Assembly (NCBI RefSeq): GCF_014197245.1
Contig: NZ_JACIFF010000002.1
Location: 1-58,239, forward strand
Source of the DNA: Neolewinella aquimaris
GTDB taxonomy: Bacteria; Bacteroidota; Bacteroidia; Chitinophagales; Saprospiraceae
Direction of reading: 5' to 3'
Length of the DNA stretch: 58,239 nucleotides
In this document: positions 17,819 through 27,120 of the stretch, one piece after another
How the letters are laid out: each line of letters starts with the position of its first letter
How positions within the stretch are numbered: position 1 is the first letter of the stretch
The notes under the pieces: generated by a model
Databases searched by the model: none
What the model was told of the DNA's origin: nothing
What the model saw: the letters and a program-made list of their open reading frames with translations, nothing else
Position numbers and translations under genes: made by a program

Positions 17819-18991
17819 CTAAAGGCGCTCATAAATTCCGGCAATGCCCTGGCCGCCGCCGACGCAAGCCGTTACCATGCCGTACTTCAAGTTGCGCCGC
17901 TTCATCTCGTTCAGCAGCTGGATCGACAATTTCGCTCCCGTACATCCAAGGGGGTGACCGAGGGCAATGGCTCCGCCGTTCACGTTCACGATCTCCGGAT
18001 CAAGACCGACCTCTTTGATCACGGCCAGGGACTGGGTGGCAAAGGCCTCATTGAGTTCTACCAACTGAACGTCCTCCAGCTTCAGGCCGGCCTGCTTGAG
18101 TGCCTTGGGGATGGCGACGCAGGGTCCGATGCCCATGTAGAGCGGATCTACCCCACCGACCGAGCAGCTCACCAGGCGGGCCACCGGCTCGAGCCCGAGT
18201 TGCTTCACCATTTCTCCGCTCATCACGATGACAAAGGCCACCCCGTCGCTGGTCTGGCTCGAATTGCCCGCCGTCACGACGCCTCCCTGCTGGAATACCG
18301 ACCGCAGTCGGGCCAGGCCCTCCATGCTGGTCCCCCGGCGTACGCCTTCGTCAACGGCCACCGTATGACTGCTGGTCACCCGCTTGCCGTCCTTGACGAA
18401 TACATCTTCGACTTCAATCGGAACGATCTCGCTTTCGAATAGCCCGCCGTCGATCGCGGCCGCGGCCCGCTCGTGGCTGCGTACCGCAAACTGGTCGGCC
18501 TCCTCTCGGGTCACCTGATACTTTCTGGCAACCGCCTCGGCGGTGATGCCCATACTCACGACGTAATCGGGGGTGGTACTCGCCACCTCGTAGCTGGGGG
18601 CCAGTTTGTATCCCGTCATCGGGATCTGGCTCATGCTCTCCGCGCCTCCCGCTACGTAACAGTGTCCCATACCGGCCTTGATCTTGGCTACGGCCATGGA
18701 GATTGTCTCAAGGCCGCTGGCGCAGTACCGGTTGACCGTCACTCCGGGCACCGGCTTACCCAGGGCACGCAGGCTGATTTGGCGACCCACCTGCAGCCCC
18801 TGTTCGCCTTCGGGGTTGGCACACCCTACGAAAACGTCGTCGACCACGTGGGGATCGATGTCGGCGTTCTGCTCAAACATATGCTTGATCACCCGTACGG
18901 CCAGATCGTCGGAGCGAAAGTTCTTGAATCCACCGCGGCCCGCCTTAGCGACGGCGCTGCGGTAACCACTAATGATATATGCCTCTTTCAT
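17819..18991 (-). CDS. fadA: Acetyl-CoA acyltransferase (3-ketoacyl-CoA thiolase)
   Basis: It cleaves 3-ketoacyl-CoA with CoA in the last step of beta-oxidation. The 390-residue length is standard. The acyl-accepting cysteine is Cys90 in [13 protein letters not shown], the His of the catalytic pair is His346 in [10 protein letters not shown], and the second catalytic cysteine is Cys376 in TACVGGGQG. The gene follows the fadN-like gene by 21 bases on the same strand, so the two form one unit and probably one complex. The downstream 198 bases before MarC contain a CGGGTA/TACCCG stem but no U run. Confidence 0.96.
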   Translation of the reverse strand: MKEAYIISGYRSAVAKAGRGGFKNFRSDDLAVRVIKHMFEQNADIDPHVVDDVFVGCANPEGEQGLQVGRQISLRALGKPVPGVTVNRYCASGLETISMAVAKIKAGMGHCYVAGGAESMSQIPMTGYKLAPSYEVASTTPDYVVSMGITAEAVARKYQVTREEADQFAVRSHERAAAAIDGGLFESEIVPIEVEDVFVKDGKRVTSSHTVAVDEGVRRGTSMEGLARLRSVFQQGGVVTAGNSSQTSDGVAFVIVMSGEMVKQLGLEPVARLVSCSVGGVDPLYMGIGPCVAIPKALKQAGLKLEDVQLVELNEAFATQSLAVIKEVGLDPEIVNVNGGAIALGHPLGCTGAKLSIQLLNEMKRRNLKYGMVTACVGGGQGIAGIYERL

Positions 18992-19012
18992 TTTCTTTTC
19001 TTTTACTGGTTG

Positions 19013-21412
19013 TTAGTTGCGCAGCGGCTTGTTGGTCTGGAGCATGTGCTGGATCCGCTCCAGGGTCTTCTGCTCTCCGCACAGGCTGAGGAAAGCTTCC
19101 CGCTCGATGTCCAGCAGGTACTGTTCGCTGACCTGTTGCGTACCGGTGAGGTCGCCGCCGCAGAGCACCCACGCTACCTTCTTCGCGATCTTGATGTCGT
19201 GGTCGCTGGCGAAACGCCCCCGCTTGAGTTCGTTTGCCGCGGCGTAGAGCGCGGCCAGTCCTCCACGACCCAGTACCGTCACGTCGCTGCGTTGCTGTGG
19301 CATCGTGTACCCGTCGTCGGCAAGGTCGAGGGCCATTCGCTTGGCCTCCGCGATGTTGCGGTCCTTGTTGACCACGACCTTATCGCGTCCTTTGATCAAA
19401 TAACCGTGGTCGTAGGCTTCGTGCGCGCTGGTGGACACCGCGGCCATGGCGATCGTCTTGAACCGTTCGATGAGGGTCGGGATCATGACGTCGCCCTCGA
19501 AGAAACTATCGCTGGTTCGCAGGGCAAATTCTTTCGTTCCCGCTCCGGCCGGGATCAGGCCGATGCCGGCTTCGACCAGACCGATGTAGCTCTCGGCCGC
19601 CACGGCCCCTCCGTCGCAGTGCATCAGGCTCTCGCAGCCTCCGCCAAAGACGTAGCCCTGGGTAGCCGCGATGACCGGAATGGAGGAGTACCGCAGACGC
19701 ATGACACTCTGCTGGAACAGGTTGACGGCCATATTAAGCTCCTCGAATTCCTGCTGGTAGGCAAGTTGGGCGATCATCATCAGGTTGGCCCCGACACTGA
19801 AGTTATCGGCGTTGTTACCCAGCACCATTCCGCGCCAGCCCTCTTCTTCCAGTTTGGTGATGGCCTCCTGGTAACCGCGTAGCACGCCTTCCCCGATGCT
19901 GTTGTACGCACTGGTGAATTCCAGGCAGGCCACGCCGTCGCCGATATCGTGAAGGGTCACTTCGCTGTTCTGGTACACCGGCGTTCGGTCGCGCAGGTTG
20001 TCCAGGATGATGAATTCCTCGGTACCCGGCTTGACCCGGTAAGACTTGGAGTCAATGTCGTAGTACTTCAGCTTACCATCTTCCTGCTTGTAGAAGCTGC
20101 CGTGGCCGGCCGCCTGCATGTCCTTCACCCACTGGGCAACGGTATTGCCGTCGGATTCTGCCGCGTCGATTCCGGCCTGAAGTCCCACGGCGTCCCAGTA
20201 CTCGAAGGGACCCATTTTCCAGGCATATCCGGCGCGCATGGCGTCGTCGATGCTGTACAGGTTGTCGCTCACTTCCGGGATTCGGTTGGCAGCGTAGGCG
20301 AATAGTCCGGCCAGGCTGCGGCGAACGAGTTCTCCCCCCTTGTCGTCGGCCCCGAACAACGCTTTGACCCGTTTCTTCGGATCGTCGATTTGCTTTGCCA
20401 GTTTGAGGCTGGCCAGGTCTTCGCGCTGGCTGGGTTCGTACTCGAGCGTCTTCAGGTTCAAGCCGAGGATCTGACGGTTGCCCTCCTCGTCGGTTATTTT
20501 TTTGTAGAAGCCCTGCCCTGACTTATTCCCTAGGAACTCTTTATCGATCAGGAATTGGTAATAGGCCGGGATATTCATTACGTCCCTGGCTTCGTCGTCC
20601 GGAGCGTTCTCGCGGATGCCGGTCATCACGTGGGCGGCCGTATCGTGACCGACCAGATCGCCCAGGCGGAAGGTGCCGGTCTTAGGTCTGCCGATGGCGG
20701 GGCCGGTCAGTTTGTCGACCGTCTCGATGCGCAGGTCCAGTTCGTCGGTGAGCGCATAGATTCGGGCCATGCTGTACACCCCGATGCGGTTGCCGATGAA
20801 GGCCGGGGTATCCTTGGCCATTACCGTCGTTTTACCGAGGTATAAATCTCCGTACCGCATGAAGAAATCGAGCACCTCCTGCTTGGTGTCCGGGCCGGGA
20901 ATGATCTCGAACAGCCGCAGGTACCGCGCCGGATTAAAAAAGTGAGTACCGCAGAAATGCTGCCGGAAGTCTTCGCTCATTCCCTCCTGGATCATCCGGA
21001 TGGGGATGCCGGAAGTGTTGGTCGTGATCAGGCTACCCTTTCGCCGGACCTTATCTACCTCGCCCAGTACTTTACGCTTGATGTCGAGGCGCTCTACGAC
21101 TACTTCGATGATCCAGTCGTAATCCCCCAACTTGTCCATGTCGTCCGTAAAGTTGCCGACGGTGATCCGCTGGGCAAAATCCTTCCGGTACAGCGGCGCG
21201 GGTTTTGACTTGATCGCAGTCTGCAGCGCTTTGGTGGCAACGGAATTTCGGACGGCCGGATTGGTCTCCGTGGCATCCATTTCGCGGGGAAGAATATCGA
21301 GCATCAGGACCTCCAAGCCAATATTGGCGAAGTGAGAGGCGATACCGGACCCCATTACTCCGGAGCCGAGAACGGCCACGCGGCGGATGTGACGATTGGT
21401 GTTTTTAGTCAT
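19013..21412 (-). CDS. fadN: 3-hydroxyacyl-CoA dehydrogenase/enoyl-CoA hydratase (FadN-type)
   Basis: This bifunctional beta-oxidation enzyme hydrates enoyl-CoA and oxidises 3-hydroxyacyl-CoA with NAD. The 799-residue chain has the dehydrogenase first, with the NAD fold VAVLGSGVMGSGIA at residues 12-25 and the catalytic-domain HFFNPARYLRLFEI segment near 175-188. The crotonase domain is last, with FSVGANLMM and YVFGGGCESLMHCDG around 560-625. This order is that of Bacillus FadN and opposite to E. coli FadB. ATG 21412 is chosen over one 19 codons upstream because MTKNTNRHIRR leads directly into the NAD fold. A CTAAGGTA element at 21442-21449 (TACCTTAG on the coding strand) may be the -7 box. 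Confidence 0.94.
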   Translation of the reverse strand: MTKNTNRHIRRVAVLGSGVMGSGIASHFANIGLEVLMLDILPREMDATETNPAVRNSVATKALQTAIKSKPAPLYRKDFAQRITVGNFTDDMDKLGDYDWIIEVVVERLDIKRKVLGEVDKVRRKGSLITTNTSGIPIRMIQEGMSEDFRQHFCGTHFFNPARYLRLFEIIPGPDTKQEVLDFFMRYGDLYLGKTTVMAKDTPAFIGNRIGVYSMARIYALTDELDLRIETVDKLTGPAIGRPKTGTFRLGDLVGHDTAAHVMTGIRENAPDDEARDVMNIPAYYQFLIDKEFLGNKSGQGFYKKITDEEGNRQILGLNLKTLEYEPSQREDLASLKLAKQIDDPKKRVKALFGADDKGGELVRRSLAGLFAYAANRIPEVSDNLYSIDDAMRAGYAWKMGPFEYWDAVGLQAGIDAAESDGNTVAQWVKDMQAAGHGSFYKQEDGKLKYYDIDSKSYRVKPGTEEFIILDNLRDRTPVYQNSEVTLHDIGDGVACLEFTSAYNSIGEGVLRGYQEAITKLEEEGWRGMVLGNNADNFSVGANLMMIAQLAYQQEFEELNMAVNLFQQSVMRLRYSSIPVIAATQGYVFGGGCESLMHCDGGAVAAESYIGLVEAGIGLIPAGAGTKEFALRTSDSFFEGDVMIPTLIERFKTIAMAAVSTSAHEAYDHGYLIKGRDKVVVNKDRNIAEAKRMALDLADDGYTMPQQRSDVTVLGRGGLAALYAAANELKRGRFASDHDIKIAKKVAWVLCGGDLTGTQQVSEQYLLDIEREAFLSLCGEQKTLERIQHMLQTNKPLRN

Positions 21413-21506
21413 AGCTAGATCGTTTAGCGAAAATTCGCTGGCTAAGGTAAATAAAAAGCCCGGCCCCACCTAAAAGTTGAAGCCGGAGTATTTACCCTCG
21501 ATATTG

Positions 21507-22280
21507 CTACTCCCTACCGATCAGGGTCTGATGAATGATGTAGCCCTTCTCGGCCTTATCGTTCCATGGCAGATCCACGCAACTCCCCGTATCCCCGTTG
21601 CAGCACACCTTACACTGGGTGTGGCGAGCGTCGATGAAGCGTTCGACGAGTCCGAAACCGGGCGCGTACCGCTCGTAGGCCTGCCGCAGGTCGATCAGGT
21701 TATCTACGTTCGCCTGCCTTACCGTGATGGCGCTGTCGACGACCAGCCCCGTCTCCAGGGTCAGCGACTCGCCTACGGCGGCGTAGGTGTACTCCCAGCC
21801 GTTATAGACATCCAGCAGTTCACCACCCACGCTGACCCGGCGCTGTTCGTCAAAGTCTGCATTGCCGTCCCAGCCGGTTGCTTCCTTAATTGGCAGCACC
21901 AATTTGACGAAGGTCAGGTTGTCTTCACTGCGCGACACGGTGCGGTCGCGGCGGGTTACGGTGTAGGTCTGTTTGAAGGTATAGGGCGCCTCTTCCGAGG
22001 TTCTTTCCCACCGTTCCCCCCGGTAGATCGTGGAGCCGTCCGCGCCGGCGTACTGTTCGACCAGCGTTTCGCGCGCTTCCACCCGTGCGGTATCGTAGCG
22101 GGTGCCCGATACCGTGTTGACCAACACGATGCTATCCACCCGGTAGTAAGAAGGGCGATTGAGTTCGAGGGGATAATACCGTTCCAGGGGAGAGGAATCG
22201 GCAGGACCGATGACTTCCTCCTTACAGGATGCGATCAGGGTGACGGTAAGCAGTATGAGAAGCGTAAGGGTACGGGTCAT
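21507..22280 (-). CDS. Lipoprotein of unknown function
   Basis: The 257-residue product has a classical lipoprotein signal (ILLTVTLIASC, Cys19). The mature domain is beta-rich with many Thr/Arg strands, for example SYYRVDSIVLVNTVSGTRYDT and YTFKQTYTVTRRDRTVSRS. Three cysteines occur near the end (CKVCCNGDTGSCVDLPW), which could form disulfides or bind metal. I recognise no named family. ATG 22280 overlaps the stop of the YfhO-type gene by 4 bases (ATGA), so it is translationally coupled to it. The apparent longer frame to 22550 lies inside that gene and is not used. Confidence 0.82.
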   Translation of the reverse strand: MTRTLTLLILLTVTLIASCKEEVIGPADSSPLERYYPLELNRPSYYRVDSIVLVNTVSGTRYDTARVEARETLVEQYAGADGSTIYRGERWERTSEEAPYTFKQTYTVTRRDRTVSRSEDNLTFVKLVLPIKEATGWDGNADFDEQRRVSVGGELLDVYNGWEYTYAAVGESLTLETGLVVDSAITVRQANVDNLIDLRQAYERYAPGFGLVERFIDARHTQCKVCCNGDTGSCVDLPWNDKAEKGYIIHQTLIGRE

Positions 22281-24766
22281 GGGTGGGTCGCGTTTACCGG
22301 CACCGCTCCTGCGTCCCCGCCCTTCCTTACAAAAGGATAGACGATAGCGCCGACAACGACCAGTAAAATAAGAACGCTGGAAATGAAGGAGATGGTACGC
22401 CCGAGGGCGTAACTGTTGGGCGCAAAGGTCATCTTGATCGTATGAGTACCGGCGGGAACGCGCAGCGCACGTAGGGCGTAGTTGGCACGGATCAGTTCGG
22501 CGGGTTCTCCGTCGATGGTCGCTTCCCAGCCGAGGTCGGGACCGTACCAAATCTCCGAAAACACGGCAAGCTGCTCCGCGTCGGAAGTAAAGGTGTAAGT
22601 CAGTTCGTTCGGCGCGTATTCGGTGAGGGTAATGGTGCCTTCCCCGGTAGGTTCGAGGGCGGCAAGCGCGGGAGCAAAGGAAGATTCGACAATAGCCGTC
22701 CGACGCAGGTCCGCCACCGTCCCGAGGGCGGCAAATTCCGCGTCGGGTCCGCTCACCACTTCGATATCGCTGACGAGCCAGGCATTGCCGAAGGCCCGGG
22801 GATTTTGCTGGGCCTGCAGCTCACCGTTTTCGTTGGGGATGAGGAAATACTTCGTATTCAGCATATTGAGCACGTCCTCGTCGCGCTGGAGTAGATAGCC
22901 GTCGATCAGGTCCTGGTACCTGCGCAATTTGACCGCCGAGTAACCTCCGATACTCTTATGGAAGTAGCTGGTGAAGGCATCCTTGTCGAGGTCCCGCGAG
23001 AGATTGAGCACCCGGTAATTCGGATCGTCGTCCTGCAAAATCAGCTCATCGGCCGGGGTAGGTTGTACCACGTTGTTGACCACCCGGCGGGGCTTAAAGT
23101 CGTCGTGGCTGAGGTAGCGCTGGTTAACCCCCACAAAATCCATTAGCCCCAGAAGCCCTACACCCACTGCGGCAAGGGTGAGTGATACCTTGCCACGCCA
23201 TAAGAGGTAGAGGGCGCCGAAGGTGAGTCCTACGAACAGCAGGCTGCGCATCGCGTCATCGAAGTAAACGGACGCCCGGGTGTCAATCAGTGCGCCGACC
23301 AGCTGACCGACATCTCCCTGTCCGCCCGTGAACCGGGCAAGTTGGCCAGCGTCCTGGGGGGTGGTGAAGTCCAATGTCATGCCGAGCAGCACCACCAGGG
23401 CACCGAGCGCACCGGCGACGATTCCGGCCAGGCGCAGTTGTTTGCCGGACTCAGTAAGGTCGGTGCTACGGAGGGTTGCCCACCGGTGAATCCCCAGTAT
23501 CCCGAGCGTCGCCATCAAAAAAGTAGCTACGCTAAGGGCTGAATTCGGGGTACGGAAGTTGTTGAGCAGCGGCAGGTTATCGAACAACAGGCGATTAATC
23601 CCTTCCGCATTGTTTCCCAGGCTAAGCAGGAAAATAAACAGCGTGCCGCCGCCGAGCCAGATGCGGGCCGTGGTCGATGCGGTGAACAGACCAAACAGGA
23701 ACAGGGCCCACACCACCGCGCCGAGGTAAATGGGCCCCTCGGTAAAGGGTAAGCTGCCGTGGTAAAGCGGGGCGGGAAAGACCCGGGGCACCTGGAAGCC
23801 GGACCGCGTCATAGCGCGCCCGAAGTCCGATTCTTTGCTCACCTCCTGTCCGCTGCCACCGCCCGCGGCGAGGGGAGCGTAGGTTGCGAGCATATCCTTG
23901 AACCCGTTGCTCCACGCCATGGCGTAGCCCCATTCCAGTCCGCCCTCGCGGGTGGTGTTGTCGTTGTCGCCGGCATTGGCTTCGGTGCTACCGGTCAGCA
24001 CCGCCCCGCCCCGAATGGACTGCGGCAGATACTCCGTAGTGGTCAGCAAATTGCTGGCTCCCGCCCCCAGCGCCAGAACGAGACCGACGACCAGTGCCAG
24101 TAGTGCTTTTCCGAAGACGGGTAAGGTCTTATTGCGAAGGTGACGGACAAACTCCGCAACGCCCAGAAACGGCAGGGTAAGCCCGAAGTAGTAGAGCATC
24201 TGGGGGTGGTTGGCCATGACGGCCAGGCCCATACCCAGGGCAAACACCGCTCCCCCGATCAGGTAGCGGCGACGGAACGCAAGCAGGATGCCGGCAGCCA
24301 CGAGGGGCAGGTACATGATCACCCGCACCTTACTTACGTGACCGGCCTCGTAGAGTACAATGTTGTTCGTGGCAATTCCGACCATGATGGCTCCGGCTAC
24401 GGACAACCAGGGGCTTACGCCCAGCAGGATCATGAGTAGGTAGAAGGTCAGCATTCCGCAAAACACGTAGCCGGCGGGCCCGGACATAAAGCCGAAAAAG
24501 GCGCGATCGGCCAGGCGCAGTTGGTTCCCCTCGGTGACGGCGGAGATCTGGTAGGTAGGCATCCCGCCGAACATGCCGTTGGTCCAGTTGGTCCGCTCGC
24601 CGGTCTGCTGACGGTACTCGCTCAGTTCCTTACTGGCACCGCGGTACTGCACCAGGTCGCCCTGCTGGAGGCTTTTCCCCTGGAACTGCGGCAGAAATAG
24701 CACGACCACCATGACCAAGAACAGGACGACGGCAATCAGGTGGGGCAGTATAGTCTTAAATTTCAT
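22277..24766 (-). CDS. YfhO family multi-spanning membrane protein
   Basis: The 829-residue protein has an N-terminal TM helix, a periplasmic loop with the QGDLVQYRGASKELSEYRQQTG block near 34-56, about ten further TM helices to residue 530, a soluble domain with the GWEATIDGEPAELIRANYALRALRVPAG block near 735-765, and a last TM helix. This is the YfhO (GT-C-like) architecture. B. subtilis YfhO takes part in glycosylating teichoic acid, and Bacteroidota members are uncharacterised. Its start is 9 bases after the gpsA stop and its end overlaps the lipoprotein gene. Together gpsA, this gene and the lipoprotein suggest an envelope lipid or glycan task, which is inference. Confidence 0.88.
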   Translation of the reverse strand: MKFKTILPHLIAVVLFLVMVVVLFLPQFQGKSLQQGDLVQYRGASKELSEYRQQTGERTNWTNGMFGGMPTYQISAVTEGNQLRLADRAFFGFMSGPAGYVFCGMLTFYLLMILLGVSPWLSVAGAIMVGIATNNIVLYEAGHVSKVRVIMYLPLVAAGILLAFRRRYLIGGAVFALGMGLAVMANHPQMLYYFGLTLPFLGVAEFVRHLRNKTLPVFGKALLALVVGLVLALGAGASNLLTTTEYLPQSIRGGAVLTGSTEANAGDNDNTTREGGLEWGYAMAWSNGFKDMLATYAPLAAGGGSGQEVSKESDFGRAMTRSGFQVPRVFPAPLYHGSLPFTEGPIYLGAVVWALFLFGLFTASTTARIWLGGGTLFIFLLSLGNNAEGINRLLFDNLPLLNNFRTPNSALSVATFLMATLGILGIHRWATLRSTDLTESGKQLRLAGIVAGALGALVVLLGMTLDFTTPQDAGQLARFTGGQGDVGQLVGALIDTRASVYFDDAMRSLLFVGLTFGALYLLWRGKVSLTLAAVGVGLLGLMDFVGVNQRYLSHDDFKPRRVVNNVVQPTPADELILQDDDPNYRVLNLSRDLDKDAFTSYFHKSIGGYSAVKLRRYQDLIDGYLLQRDEDVLNMLNTKYFLIPNENGELQAQQNPRAFGNAWLVSDIEVVSGPDAEFAALGTVADLRRTAIVESSFAPALAALEPTGEGTITLTEYAPNELTYTFTSDAEQLAVFSEIWYGPDLGWEATIDGEPAELIRANYALRALRVPAGTHTIKMTFAPNSYALGRTISFISSVLILLVVVGAIVYPFVRKGGDAGAVPVNATHP

Positions 24767-24775
24767 GCAACGGGC

Positions 24776-25816
24776 TTATAGAAAATCAACGTCGACGTCG
24801 TAGGGATACGTGATGAGGTAGTTCATGGCTTCGTTCACGGGGTGGCCCTCGAATACGATTTGGTAGAGCATTTCCGTGATCGGTACCCGCAGCCGCATGC
24901 TCCGGGCCAGGTGACGGGTAATCATGAGGGTGCGGACTCCCTCGGCAAGCTCCGGGCTCGTGGCAGCTACTTCCGCCAGGGTTTCCCCGGAGCCGATGCG
25001 GTAGCCGAACATATAGTTACGGCTTTTCTTGGAGGTTGCCGTCGCGATCAGATCGCCAATGCCCGCCGTACCGAAAAAGGCACGCTTGTCGCTGCCCAGC
25101 GCCTGCCCGAAGTGCACCATCTCGACCAGGCCACGGGTAATGAGCATCGCCTGAATATTCTTGCCCAGCCCCACCCCCTTCAGGATACCGGAACCGAGGG
25201 CGATCACATTCTTGAGGACCCCCGCCAGTTCGGCACCGAGCATGTCGTGGGTGCCGAACACGTGGAGTTGGTGGGATTTCAGTACCAGTTTCGCACGATC
25301 GATGACCTCGTCGAACTTGCTCGCGATTACGGAGGCGGACGGCTGACCGTCGAGGAGCTCCCGGGCCAGGTTGGGGCCCGTAAGGGCACCTACGCGCACT
25401 ACGACGCTTTCCTGGCGGATGACGTCGGTCATGGTGTGTACGTTCTTACGCTCGATTCCCCTGGTACGGATTTGGTCTTCCTGAATGCCGGTAACGTCGA
25501 GGCCCTTGGTTCCGTGAATGAGCACGTGGTTGGGCCGCAGGTGATCGGTGATGCTGCGCATCATGCTGCGGAAGGCGTCGGACGGGACGATGGGGAAAAT
25601 GAGCTGACAGCGTTCGGCGACCAGCGAGAAATCGTTGACTACCGTTACCCGCTCGTGTAATTTCACGCCGAACCGGAATCCTTCCCGATTCAGGCGTTCG
25701 GCAAGTTCTTCGCTACGGCTGTACACCATGACCTCGGTGTTGAGAGCCAGCAGGTTGGCCATGGCCGTTCCGAATGTACCCGCCCCGATAACGCCTACGG
25801 GCTCCGCTTGTGGCAT
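24776..25816 (-). CDS. gpsA: Glycerol-3-phosphate dehydrogenase [NAD(P)+]
   Basis: It reduces dihydroxyacetone phosphate to sn-glycerol-3-phosphate for phospholipid synthesis. The 346-residue length is standard. The nucleotide-binding GAGTFGTAMA is at residues 11-20, a substrate region reads LIHGTKGLD, and the catalytic lysine lies in AGVLKNVIALG. A stretch TACCTTCG on the coding strand (25835-25842) near the start resembles the -7 box. It is probably the first gene of a three-gene unit with the YfhO protein and lipoprotein. Confidence 0.95.
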   Translation of the reverse strand: MPQAEPVGVIGAGTFGTAMANLLALNTEVMVYSRSEELAERLNREGFRFGVKLHERVTVVNDFSLVAERCQLIFPIVPSDAFRSMMRSITDHLRPNHVLIHGTKGLDVTGIQEDQIRTRGIERKNVHTMTDVIRQESVVVRVGALTGPNLARELLDGQPSASVIASKFDEVIDRAKLVLKSHQLHVFGTHDMLGAELAGVLKNVIALGSGILKGVGLGKNIQAMLITRGLVEMVHFGQALGSDKRAFFGTAGIGDLIATATSKKSRNYMFGYRIGSGETLAEVAATSPELAEGVRTLMITRHLARSMRLRVPITEMLYQIVFEGHPVNEAMNYLITYPYDVDVDFL

Positions 25817-25876
25817 AGTCTTAATTGTGGGGGGCGAAGGTAAGGGAATTGAATTCCTATTCGAGAATTGCGGGGG

Positions 25877-26278
25877 CTAATCCTCGTCGTCCCACAGTAT
25901 GTCGTCCTTAAAGGTCTCGATGGTCCGCCGTTCCCGCTTGGTGGGACGCCCACTCCCCTTCTCCCGAAATTCTCCCTGGGTTTTCCCGACGAACCAGTCC
26001 TTGTACTTGTTCATCTCCTCTTCGGTGGTGTGGTTAATGTAGCAGGTGACGGCCAGGGGTGCCCCGACGCGTTTGTTGAGCAGTTTGACCACCTCGAGTT
26101 CCAGGTTGAAGCCCTCCTTGACTACGGTAAGGCGATCGCCGACCGTCACGTTGGTACTGGGCTTTACCGGTTCGTTTCTCAGCTTTACCCTACCCTTTTT
26201 GACCACGTCGGTGGCCAGCGTACGGCTTTTAAAAATCCGCACGGCCCAGAGCCACTTATCGATCCTTACCTTGTCCAT
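25877..26278 (-). CDS. S4 domain RNA-binding protein (Hsp15/HslR-like)
   Basis: The 133-residue protein opens with the S4 fold signature MDKVRIDKWLWAVRIFKSRT, followed by VVKKGRVKLRNEPVKPS and the GDRLTV strand, all within residues 1-60. The C-terminal part is charged and ends in DEED. Hsp15 recycles free 50S subunits carrying nascent chains; Bacteroidota homologues are assigned by fold only. The ATG at 26278 overlaps the stop of the small upstream gene by one base (TGATG), which points to coupled translation. A GTG directly before it is an alternative start. Confidence 0.9.
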   Translation of the reverse strand: MDKVRIDKWLWAVRIFKSRTLATDVVKKGRVKLRNEPVKPSTNVTVGDRLTVVKEGFNLELEVVKLLNKRVGAPLAVTCYINHTTEEEMNKYKDWFVGKTQGEFREKGSGRPTKRERRTIETFKDDILWDDED

Positions 26279-26499
26279 CACTCTACGATTTCGTACTCGA
26301 TGTCGAGTTTGCGCAATGCCCGGTAGGCCGAACTCTGATTAAAGGAGACGTCGATCTCGACCGGCGACCCGGCCAGCAGGATATCGGTGAACTCGGCGGC
26401 CAGGTTGGAATGAACATCGTCGGCAATGTCTTCAATCGTGCGGGAAATGGCACGTCGATCGGGGCGCAGGGCACCGCAACTGATTAGCTTTATCGTCAT
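26278..26499 (-). CDS. Small protein of unknown function
   Basis: A 73-residue product (MTIKLISCGALRPDRR at the start) with an N-terminal beta strand and mixed alpha/beta composition. No signal peptide or membrane segment is visible and I recognise no family. Evidence that it is real: it has a promoter-like element just upstream and its stop overlaps the ATG of the S4 protein by one base. A GTG three codons upstream is the other possible start. It may be a translation- or ribosome-related partner of the S4 protein, which rests only on coupling. Confidence 0.65.
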   Translation of the reverse strand: MTIKLISCGALRPDRRAISRTIEDIADDVHSNLAAEFTDILLAGSPVEIDVSFNQSSAYRALRKLDIEYEIVE

Positions 26500-26506
26500 A
26501 ACGGTC

Positions 26507-26538
26507 ACAAGTTAGGGCAGACCCAAAATATATACAAA
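26507..26538 (-). promoter_or_regulatory. Predicted promoter of the small gene and S4 protein
   Basis: Read on the minus strand, TTTG (26535-26538) is followed after 20 bases by TAACTTGT (26507-26514), close to the Bacteroidota TTTG/TAnnTTTG pattern. The surrounding 35 bases are markedly AT-rich. Transcription would begin almost at the ATG (26499), giving a near-leaderless mRNA. Confidence 0.4.
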
Positions 26539-26577
26539 TTGTTTGAATAGTTTTTGCAACTTCCTTTTTTGCTGACA

Positions 26578-27120
26578 CTACTTCGTCCACTCCCGGCGGA
26601 GGATGCGGTACTGAATGACGGTTTGTACCTCTCCGTTCTTGATGGTATGATCCTCCATCACCGCTTCCCGTTGCATTCCGTTGTTGAGCAGGATTTTACC
26701 CGAGGCGTGGTTGTGGTCTCTGGTCATCGCCTGAATGCGTACGAGACCGGTCGTTTCGAACGCCAGATCGATCAGGGCACCAACCGCTTCGGTCACGTAC
26801 CCCTTTCCGCGAAACGGCGCTCCCATCCAGTAGCCCAGTTCGCCGTACCCGTACTTTGGATCGATGTGCAGCCCCACACCCCCCATAAATTCGTCTACGC
26901 CCTTCAGGCGTATGGCGTACATGAAGGCGCTACCCTCCTTCCGGCTGACATTTGCCCGGTTGATGAAAGCGACCGCGTCTGCTTCACCGTACGGATACGG
27001 CATGGTCAGCGTCATTTCCTCCACTACAGGGTCGTTGGCGAGTGCAATCATGGCGGGCACGTCCGCCACTCCGGGAAGAGTAAGTCGTAAACGTACAGTG
27101 GTGATCTCAGCGGGTAGCAT
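26578..27120 (-). CDS. GNAT family N-acetyltransferase (RimJ/RimL-like)
   Basis: The 180-residue product has the GNAT layout: TVRLRLTLPGVADVPAMIALAND at the N-terminus, a GGVGLHIDPKYGYGELGYWMG beta segment, the acetyl-CoA loop APFRGKGYVTEA near residues 112-123, and a terminal NHASGKILLNNGM block typical of RimJ/RimL-like enzymes. The acceptor is unknown. ATG 27120 is used; a longer frame to 27258 adds 46 Arg/Gly-rich residues that are not family-like and overlaps the divergent promoter region. It is transcribed away from the MBL-fold gene, with 140 bases between the two starts. Confidence 0.88.
   Translation of the reverse strand: MLPAEITTVRLRLTLPGVADVPAMIALANDPVVEEMTLTMPYPYGEADAVAFINRANVSRKEGSAFMYAIRLKGVDEFMGGVGLHIDPKYGYGELGYWMGAPFRGKGYVTEAVGALIDLAFETTGLVRIQAMTRDHNHASGKILLNNGMQREAVMEDHTIKNGEVQTVIQYRILRREWTK

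Noticed and set aside
18473..19882. A 469-codon plus-strand open frame across the fadA/fadN junction
   Set aside because: It covers parts of two well-supported minus-strand genes and its sequence has low-complexity His/Gly/Asp character typical of shadows.
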